From: Tateyamaria pelophila
GTDB taxonomy: Bacteria; Pseudomonadota; Alphaproteobacteria; Rhodobacterales; Rhodobacteraceae
DNA length: 64,000 nt
Direction of reading: 5' to 3'
Assembly: GCF_019966495.1 (NCBI RefSeq)
Contig: NZ_JAIMIA010000011.1
Location: forward strand, 1-64,000
Below, in pieces: positions 58,548-64,000 of the stretch; position 1 is the stretch's first letter, and each line of letters begins with the position of its first letter. The notes below the pieces were generated by a model, which saw only the letters and a program-made list of their open reading frames with translations, ran no database searches and was not told the DNA's origin. The translations under genes and the position numbers were made by a program.

Positions 58548-59879
58548 ATGACCACAGACCTCGCCCAATTCGCCAAGGACAACGACGTCAAATACTTCAT
58601 GATCTCCTTCACAGACCTCTTTGGCGGGCAACGGGCCAAGCTGGTCCCGGCGCAGGCCATTGCCGACATGCAGGTCGATGGTGCGGGCTTTGCAGGCTTT
58701 GCCACATGGCTCGACATGACGCCTGCGCACCCCGACATGCTGGCCGTGCCGGACCCCTCCTCGGTGATCCAGCTGCCCTGGAAGCCCGAGGTCGCGTGGG
58801 TCGCGGCCAATTGCGTGATGGAGGGCGAAGACGTCGCCCAAGCCCCGCGCAACGTATTGCGCCGTCTGGTAAATGAGGCCGCCAGCGACGGGCTGCACGT
58901 CAAGACGGGCATCGAGGCCGAGTTCTTTCTGCTCACCCCGGGCGGCGACCAGATCTCCGATCCCTTCGATACCGCGGCCAAGCCCTGCTATGATCAACAG
59001 GCCGTCATGCGGCGCTATGACGTGATCCGCGAAATATGCGACTACATGCTCGATCTGGGCTGGGGCCCCTACCAGAACGACCATGAGGACGCCAATGGCC
59101 AGTTCGAAATGAATTGGGACTTCGACGACGCCCTGCGCACCGCCGACAAACACTCGTTCTTCAAATTCATGGTCAAATCCGTGGCCGAAAAACACGGGCT
59201 GCGCGCCACCTTCATGCCCAAACCGATCGAAGGGCTGACGGGCAACGGGTGCCACGCCCATGTCTCGGTCTGGGATGCGCCGGGCGATGCAGCGAAGGTC
59301 AACGTCTTTGCCGGGGCCAAGGGAGACAGCCCGACCGCTGAACTGGGCCTTTCGGACCAAGGCGCGCATTTTCTGGGCGGGATCATGAAGCACGCCTCCG
59401 CCCTCGCCGTGATCACCAACCCGACGGTCAACAGCTACAAACGCATCAACGCGCCACGCACCATGTCTGGCGCCACCTGGGCGCCCAACACGGTCACGTG
59501 GACGGGCAACAACCGCACCCACATGGTCCGCGTGCCCGGCCCCGGCCGGTTTGAATTGCGTCTGCCGGATGGGGCCACCAACCCCTACCTGCTCCAAGCG
59601 GTCATCATCGCCGCCGGGCTCGATGGCATCCGTTCCATGGCCGATCCCGGCCCGCGCCACGACATCGATATGTACGCCGACGGGCATACCGTGACCGACG
59701 CGCCCAAACTGCCGCTCAACATGCTCGACGCGGTACGTACATTCGGGGAAGATACCAGCCTGCGCGAGATGATGGGCGCAGAATTTTCGGCCTCTTACAT
59801 CAAGATGAAAGTGCAGGAGTGGAATGACTTCACCGCGCACTTCTCTCAATGGGAAAAAGACAACACGCTCGACATCTAA
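58548..59879 (+). CDS. gmaS: Gamma-glutamylmethylamide synthetase (type III GlnT-like ligase)
   Basis: 443-residue ligase of the glutamine synthetase fold. It begins MTTDLAQFAKDNDVKYFMISFTDLFGGQRAKLVPAQAIADMQ. Active-site regions GIEAEFFLL, DANGQFEMNW, GNGCHAHVSVW and RFELRLPDGATNPYLLQA are present. GmaS joins methylamine to glutamate with ATP. A plain glutamine synthetase III role cannot be excluded from sequence, but the mgs/mgd genes make GmaS more likely. ATG 58548 follows CGGAGACCGCC. Confidence 0.92.
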   Translation: MTTDLAQFAKDNDVKYFMISFTDLFGGQRAKLVPAQAIADMQVDGAGFAGFATWLDMTPAHPDMLAVPDPSSVIQLPWKPEVAWVAANCVMEGEDVAQAPRNVLRRLVNEAASDGLHVKTGIEAEFFLLTPGGDQISDPFDTAAKPCYDQQAVMRRYDVIREICDYMLDLGWGPYQNDHEDANGQFEMNWDFDDALRTADKHSFFKFMVKSVAEKHGLRATFMPKPIEGLTGNGCHAHVSVWDAPGDAAKVNVFAGAKGDSPTAELGLSDQGAHFLGGIMKHASALAVITNPTVNSYKRINAPRTMSGATWAPNTVTWTGNNRTHMVRVPGPGRFELRLPDGATNPYLLQAVIIAAGLDGIRSMADPGPRHDIDMYADGHTVTDAPKLPLNMLDAVRTFGEDTSLREMMGAEFSASYIKMKVQEWNDFTAHFSQWEKDNTLDI

Positions 59880-59891
59880 GGTCTGATGTTC

Positions 59892-59914
59892 GAGAGGATG
59901 TTGGCCACCCTCTC
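59892..59914 (+). terminator. Weak hairpin after gmaS
   Basis: Arms GAGAGG (59892-59897) and CCTCTC (59909-59914) with an 11-base loop. No T-run follows, so termination is uncertain. Confidence 0.3.
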
Positions 59915-60011
59915 AAAACTGCGGAATATGCATGGCAAATGGCTCAGGTTGAGTTGCCTCGGGTCACGCATCCGAAGCTGACAGACCGGGGCCACGCGGG
60001 ACAATAACCGA

Positions 60012-60449
60012 TCAAACGGTCGCTTCTCCTTGCCGGGCGAGTGCGGCCTGCAATGCTTTGGCGATCAGGATGCCCGCCAGCAGTGCGCCCACAAAGACGA
60101 AAACCTCCGACCGGCCCGTACCAAGGGCAGGCAATGCCCCCCCCGGACAGAATCCCGCAATCCCCCAGCCGATCCCGAAAAACGCCGATCCACCGATAAG
60201 GGGCAGATCAAAGTCCCGGCGTGTGGGCAATTGGAAACCGGACGCCATGATCGGGGCCTTTCGTTTCAAGACCACCCGATACCCGAAAAAGGTAACGAGC
60301 AGTGCGCCGCCCATGACAAAGGCAAGGCTGGGGTCCCACGTCCCTGCAAGATCAAAAAAGTTCAGCACTTTGGCAGGATTGGCCATGCCAGAGATCGAGA
60401 TGCCGACGCCAAAGATCAGCCCGATCAGGTAAACAATAATCAAACGCAT
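60012..60449 (-). CDS. YeeE/YedE family protein (DUF6691)
   Basis: 145-residue membrane protein with about four helices. It begins MRLIIVYLIGLIFGVGISISGMANPAKVLNFFDL and has GIAGFCPGGALPALGTG, the Cys motif of YeeE/YedE proteins thought to carry thiosulfate or sulfide. It pairs with the next gene, separated by 3 bases. Confidence 0.92.
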   Translation of the reverse strand: MRLIIVYLIGLIFGVGISISGMANPAKVLNFFDLAGTWDPSLAFVMGGALLVTFFGYRVVLKRKAPIMASGFQLPTRRDFDLPLIGGSAFFGIGWGIAGFCPGGALPALGTGRSEVFVFVGALLAGILIAKALQAALARQGEATV

Positions 60450-60452
60450 GGC

Positions 60453-60887
60453 TCAGCCTCCGATCACATGACGCACGACAAAAACTGTGACGGCCGTTGT
60501 TGCCATAAAGGTTAGCGTCGCCACGATCGAGCGCGGCGACAGACGCGCCATTCCGCAGACCCCATGGCCCGAGGTGCAGCCCGATCCGAATGTCACTCCG
60601 ATCCCGACGATCAGCCCGCCGACGACCAGCATTCCGGTTGACACGGGCACTTGAACAACGGGCATCTGCCCCGTCAACGCCAAGACGACCAAAGGTCCGC
60701 TGACCATTCCGGCGACCATCGCCGCGCGCCAGACCCAATCGGCCCCGCTGGCAGGCTGTAGCAGTCCCGCAACAATGCCCGTAGCGCCCATCACACGGCC
60801 CATGGTGGCCATCAACAACACAGCGGCAAGACCGATCAGGGCTCCGCCGCCAAGCGATTGCAAAGGTGTAAAGACAGTCTCCATCAT
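60453..60887 (-). CDS. YeeE/YedE family protein, first half
   Basis: 144-residue membrane protein with [27 protein letters not shown], the Cys-containing signature of YeeE/YedE sulfur transporters. ATG 60887 overlaps the stop of the DUF2892 gene; a second ATG lies 3 bases on. Two-part YeeE pairs like this often occur with sulfur-metabolism or rhodanese genes. Confidence 0.9.
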   Translation of the reverse strand: MMETVFTPLQSLGGGALIGLAAVLLMATMGRVMGATGIVAGLLQPASGADWVWRAAMVAGMVSGPLVVLALTGQMPVVQVPVSTGMLVVGGLIVGIGVTFGSGCTSGHGVCGMARLSPRSIVATLTFMATTAVTVFVVRHVIGG

Positions 60888-61099
60888 CAGATCTTGCACG
60901 TCTGAATGCCGAGGACCCGGTAGAGCGGGCAAAACTTGAGTGCCGACGTCCCGATCAGGACAAGACCGACAATCACCGCGATCAAAGTCGCAGTTGTGGA
61001 CGCAAACAATGGCGCGCCACTCAAAAAGGGCAATCCAAGCATCACGATCCCGAGGATGATCCGCAAGGTGCGGTCAATAGTACCAACATTCGCTGTCAT
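60887..61099 (-). CDS. DUF2892 (YgaP-like) small membrane protein
   Basis: 70-residue protein with two helices (TLRIILGIVMLGLPFL and TATLIAVIVGLVLIGTSALKFCPLYRVLGI), the DUF2892 form that ends FCPLY-x-hL-G-hxT. It often accompanies rhodanese and YeeE proteins and leads this three-gene operon. Confidence 0.92.
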   Translation of the reverse strand: MTANVGTIDRTLRIILGIVMLGLPFLSGAPLFASTTATLIAVIVGLVLIGTSALKFCPLYRVLGIQTCKI

Positions 61100-61514
61100 C
61101 AGAACGACTCCTTTTTCAAACCTGCCCCAACTCTACACTGCTCAGCCACCGTTGGTCGGTGACAAAGTCACGAAGACCGGCAAAATTTCGGAAATTCGCC
61201 GCAAAGCCGCCCCTGGAGCATTTTTGGGGCTTTGTTTGTTGACGGTCGCGGTCGCGCGAACCGTGTCGATCACGGATACCCGCAATGCCGCAGCGCTGGA
61301 TCAAGGGTCCCCTACAAATGCCACGCCTGCACAGACGAACCCGGCAAGGCCGCATGCCCCGACATCAAGTTCGCTCAGGATTCCGGCAACTGGCACCATA
61401 CCCGCCACAGATTTAGGCGTGCAGGCCCCGTGCGGGGCACAGGCCAACCGACCTTCTTTGAAATTGCGGCGTCTTGAACTTCGATATTTGAAACCATTTG
61501 TCCGGGAGTTTTCA
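61100..61514. other. Divergent intergenic region YeeE cluster / ABC importer
   Basis: 415 bases without a credible gene. An in-frame upstream extension of the binding-protein gene lacks a signal-peptide continuation and any family motif. Both promoters should lie here. A short AAATTTCGGAAATT symmetrical stretch occurs near 61180. Confidence 0.5.
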
Positions 61515-62510
61515 ATGTCTGCCATCGTCAAACACCACGCCTTCGCCTGGCTCTTCGTCGCCAGCACCATCGCTGGGTCCGCCACTGCGCAAAATACCGA
61601 AGTCAGCTTTGGGACAAACTGGGTCGCTCAGGCCGAACATGGTGGATTTTATCAATCGGTCGCGGACGGCACCTATGCCGCGTGCGGGCTGGACGTGACG
61701 ATTGTGCCCGGCGGTCCACAGGTCAACAATCAGGCGTTGATGGTTGCGGGGCGCATTGATTTCTACATGGGCGGCACTCTCGATGCGTTTTTCGCGATCG
61801 AACAGGGTCTGCCCATCGTCAACGTGATGGCCGCGTTCCAGAAAGATCCGCAGGTCCTCATTTCGCATCTTGGCAAGGTAAGCAGTTTTGAGGGTCTCAA
61901 GGACCTTACCATGATCGTTCAGGACGGTGCGACTTATTATGATTGGATGAAGGCGGCCTACGGTTTCACCGATGCTCAGCGTCAACCCTACACGTTCAAC
62001 GCGGCCCCGTTTCTGGTGAACGAGGATTCGGCGATGCAAGGCTATCTGTCATCCGAACCCTACGCCATCACGTCCGAGACCGGTATGGTCCCCGACGTCT
62101 GGCTGATCGCGGATGCAGGCTTCAGCGCCTATTCGACCACCGTACAGGCGACACCCGCGACGATTTCCCAAAGACCAGAGGTCGTTAAATGCTTTGTCGA
62201 TGGGTCCATCACCGGCTGGTACAACTATCTTTACGGCGACAATGCTGCCGCGAACGCGCTGATCCTGTCGGACAATCCGGACATGTCGCAGGACAAGATC
62301 GATTTTGCGATCTCGAAAATGCTGGATGAAGGCATCGTGGACAGCGGCGATACCGCCGAATTGGGAATCGGGGCGATGACCGACGCGCGGATGGCTGATT
62401 TCTATGCCAAAATGGTCGATGCCGGAGTGATTACGGACGGGCTCGACATCACGACATCCTACACCACGGAGTTTATCAACGCCGGTCTGGGTCTGGACCT
62501 CAAGCCCTGA
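61515..62510 (+). CDS. ABC transporter substrate-binding protein, NMT1/THI5-like
   Basis: 331-residue periplasmic protein. Signal peptide SAIVKHHAFAWLFVASTIAGSATAQN (cut near residue 25). The mature part opens VSFGTNWVAQAEHGGFYQSVADGTYAACGLDVTIVPGGPQVNNQALMVAGRID, typical of the SsuA/ThiY/NMT1 fold that binds pyrimidines, nitrates or sulfonates. GGGAG precedes ATG 61515. It leads an operon with an ATPase and permease. Confidence 0.93.
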   Translation: MSAIVKHHAFAWLFVASTIAGSATAQNTEVSFGTNWVAQAEHGGFYQSVADGTYAACGLDVTIVPGGPQVNNQALMVAGRIDFYMGGTLDAFFAIEQGLPIVNVMAAFQKDPQVLISHLGKVSSFEGLKDLTMIVQDGATYYDWMKAAYGFTDAQRQPYTFNAAPFLVNEDSAMQGYLSSEPYAITSETGMVPDVWLIADAGFSAYSTTVQATPATISQRPEVVKCFVDGSITGWYNYLYGDNAAANALILSDNPDMSQDKIDFAISKMLDEGIVDSGDTAELGIGAMTDARMADFYAKMVDAGVITDGLDITTSYTTEFINAGLGLDLKP

Positions 62511-62555
62511 TCGCGATGCCACCTTGCGCGGCACTGCCCGTCCGGAGGGATATCA

Positions 62556-63356
62556 ATGACCGTCCATGATCGCGCCGTTTTACCATTGGGCGCGCGCCGC
62601 CCGGTGCTGCGCATCAACGAGGTGGACAAGACCTTCAATGGCGGCGTGGTTGCCCTGCGCCGCCTGTCGCTGACGGTGAACGAGGGCGATTTCATTTCAT
62701 TGCTGGGTCCGTCGGGCTGCGGCAAATCCACGGCGCTGCGCCTGATTGCCGGCCTGATGCGTCCGACCGTGGGACGGATCGTGTGGGAAGGGGGGCAAGG
62801 CAGTGACGACCTTGGTGTCGTTTTTCAGGAACCGACCTTGATGCCATGGAACACGGTCGCCAAAAACGTCTGGTTGCCGTTCCGGTTGCGGGGCCAATCC
62901 TTTGCCTCGGTTAAGGATCGGATCATGGAGGCGCTGGCACTTGTGGGCCTCGAAAAGTTCGCTGACAGTTATCCGCGCGAATTGTCCGGGGGCATGAAGA
63001 TGCGGGTGTCGATTGCGCGTGCCCTCGTCACCAATCCCCGCCTGATCCTCATGGATGAACCCTTTGCAGCCCTGGACGAGATTACGCGGCAAAAGCTGAA
63101 CGACGATCTCCTGTCGCTCAAGGCACGCACCGGGGCGACTGTCATTTTTGTCACCCATTCCGTGTTTGAAAGCGTGTTCCTGTCGGATCGTATTCTGGTC
63201 ATGGCCGCACGCCCTGGGCGGATCATCAAGGAAATCGAAGTCGATGCAGGCTACCCGCGCGGCATCGACTGGCGCACATCCCCCGAATATGCTGCCGTGG
63301 CGCGCGCAACCTCCGAAACATTGACCAGCACGCTTGCACCCGATGAGGTCCATTGA
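62556..63356 (+). CDS. ABC transporter ATP-binding protein (TauB/SsuB-like)
   Basis: 266-residue ATPase. Walker A is GPSGCGKST, signature LSGGMKMRVSIARAL, Walker B LILMDEPFAALDE and the switch His in VTHSVFESVF. It belongs to the nitrate/sulfonate/bicarbonate branch. It is preceded by CCGGAGGG and starts 45 bases after the binding-protein gene. Confidence 0.95.
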   Translation: MTVHDRAVLPLGARRPVLRINEVDKTFNGGVVALRRLSLTVNEGDFISLLGPSGCGKSTALRLIAGLMRPTVGRIVWEGGQGSDDLGVVFQEPTLMPWNTVAKNVWLPFRLRGQSFASVKDRIMEALALVGLEKFADSYPRELSGGMKMRVSIARALVTNPRLILMDEPFAALDEITRQKLNDDLLSLKARTGATVIFVTHSVFESVFLSDRILVMAARPGRIIKEIEVDAGYPRGIDWRTSPEYAAVARATSETLTSTLAPDEVH

Positions 63357-63357
63357 G

Positions 63358-64000
63358 ATGAGTGTGACGCACAATACCACCCCCCGCGATCAGCAAGGCT
63401 CCGGCCCGATCTTCGACGAAGAGGAAGAACGCTACGCCCGCGCGCAGCGGATCGAGGCTATCGCGCGCTGGGTCGTGCCCATCGTCGTGCTGGCCCTCTC
63501 CATCTGGCTGTGGGATCGGGTCGTGGTCTGGAACGAGATCCCGCACTATGTGCTGCCCGGTCCCGGTCTGGTGCTCTCGACACTGTATGAAGATCGCGTG
63601 ACGCTGTTCGCCTCGCTGCTGGTTACACTACAGATCACCTTCATGGCGCTGGCCGTTGCCATCATCGGGGGTGTGGGGCTGGCCGTGCTTTTCACTCAAA
63701 GCAAGTTTGCCGAAATGTCGTTTTCGCCTTTCGCGGTGATCCTGCAGGTCACGCCGATCGTCTCGATTGCGCCGTTGATCTTTATCTATGTGGAAAATCG
63801 GCTGGTCGGGCTGTTGCTTTGCGCGTGGATCGTCGCGTTCTTTCCGATCCTGGCCAATACCACGCTGGGACTCAAATCCGCCGACCACAATCTGCGCGAC
63901 CTGATGAACATCTACAAGGCAAGTCGCTGGCAACGTCTGCGGTTTCTGCAATTGCCGTCCGCCCTGCCCTATTTTCTGGGGGGCCTCCGGATCGCCGGGG
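63358..64000 (+). CDS. ABC transporter permease, partial (runs off right edge)
   Basis: The first 214 residues of a permease. It begins MSVTHNTTPRDQQGSGPIFDEEEERYARAQ and has the first membrane helix PIVVLALSIWLWDRVVVW, then TLFASLLVTLQITFMALAVAIIGGVGLAVLF. The DUF-free BPD_transp_1 domain continues to the EAA-like loop near MNIYKASRWQRLRFLQLPSALPYF. The end is missing. It starts 1 base after the ATPase stop codon. Confidence 0.93.
   Translation, partial: MSVTHNTTPRDQQGSGPIFDEEEERYARAQRIEAIARWVVPIVVLALSIWLWDRVVVWNEIPHYVLPGPGLVLSTLYEDRVTLFASLLVTLQITFMALAVAIIGGVGLAVLFTQSKFAEMSFSPFAVILQVTPIVSIAPLIFIYVENRLVGLLLCAWIVAFFPILANTTLGLKSADHNLRDLMNIYKASRWQRLRFLQLPSALPYFLGGLRIAG

Noticed and set aside
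60936-61514. N-terminal extension of the NMT1-like binding protein
   Set aside because: The added residues show no signal peptide or domain; the real signal peptide starts at 61515 after GGGAG.

Overview
The window looks like chromosomal DNA of a marine Rhodobacterales (Roseobacter-group) alphaproteobacterium. The base composition is GC-rich, the tripartite tricarboxylate (Tct) and ArsJ systems are of alphaproteobacterial style, the glycogen cluster is large, and there is a complete set of genes for the N-methylglutamate (NMG) route of methylamine use. All calls come from reading the sequence and from recalled family features; no database search was run.

Layout. 1-36 (-) is the first 12 codons of an IS110-type transposase that runs off the left edge, followed by a hairpin-rich leader and an MFS transporter and a VOC/glyoxalase-like gene. 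A tRNA-Gly(GCC) follows, then the glycine cleavage operon gcvT-gcvH-gcvP (-) behind a tandem glycine riboswitch. 6.9-16.1 kb is a tricarboxylate locus: a TcuA-like flavoprotein, an SBP-like protein without a signal peptide, a 79-aa helical protein, a PrpF/GalD-like isomerase, a fused TctA-TctB permease, a TctC binding protein and a divergent TctD/TctE two-component system. Two sites of the same inverted-repeat design lie in this locus. glpD and a RidA-family gene come next, then the remains of a LysR gene. The arsenic operon follows: an ArsR-ArsC fusion, an ArsJ-linked GAPDH and ArsJ.

22.4-26.3 kb is a pqiA-pqiA-pqiB-pqiC lipid-transport operon (-). It is followed by a LysR regulator divergent from a fatty-acid hydroxylase/sterol desaturase-family gene, and by a two-gene RND efflux operon. 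33.3-46.3 kb is a compact glycogen operon on the minus strand: glgP-glgB-glgC-glgA-glgX-malQ-pgm, with a LacI-type palindrome upstream.

47.8-59.9 kb holds genes for heterotetrameric sarcosine-oxidase-like subunits (beta, delta, alpha, gamma), an XRE-cupin regulator, two unrelated minus-strand genes, then a class II amidotransferase, a GXGXG protein, a glutamate-synthase-like FMN protein and a GlnT/GmaS-type ligase. Read together these make the NMG pathway: GmaS makes gamma-glutamylmethylamide, MgsABC makes N-methylglutamate, and MgdABCD oxidises it to glutamate plus a one-carbon unit. This context argues against a simple sarcosine oxidase call.

The right end carries a YeeE/YedE pair with a DUF2892 protein (-) and an NMT1/THI5-type ABC importer whose permease runs off the right edge.

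The most unusual signals are the paired operators of the tct locus, an ArsR-ArsC start codon lying inside its own operator, a cysteine-free delta subunit in the NMG dehydrogenase, a possible IS110 bridge-RNA region at the left edge, two strong hairpins in one convergent intergenic gap, and a 12-base match to a sequencing adapter end.
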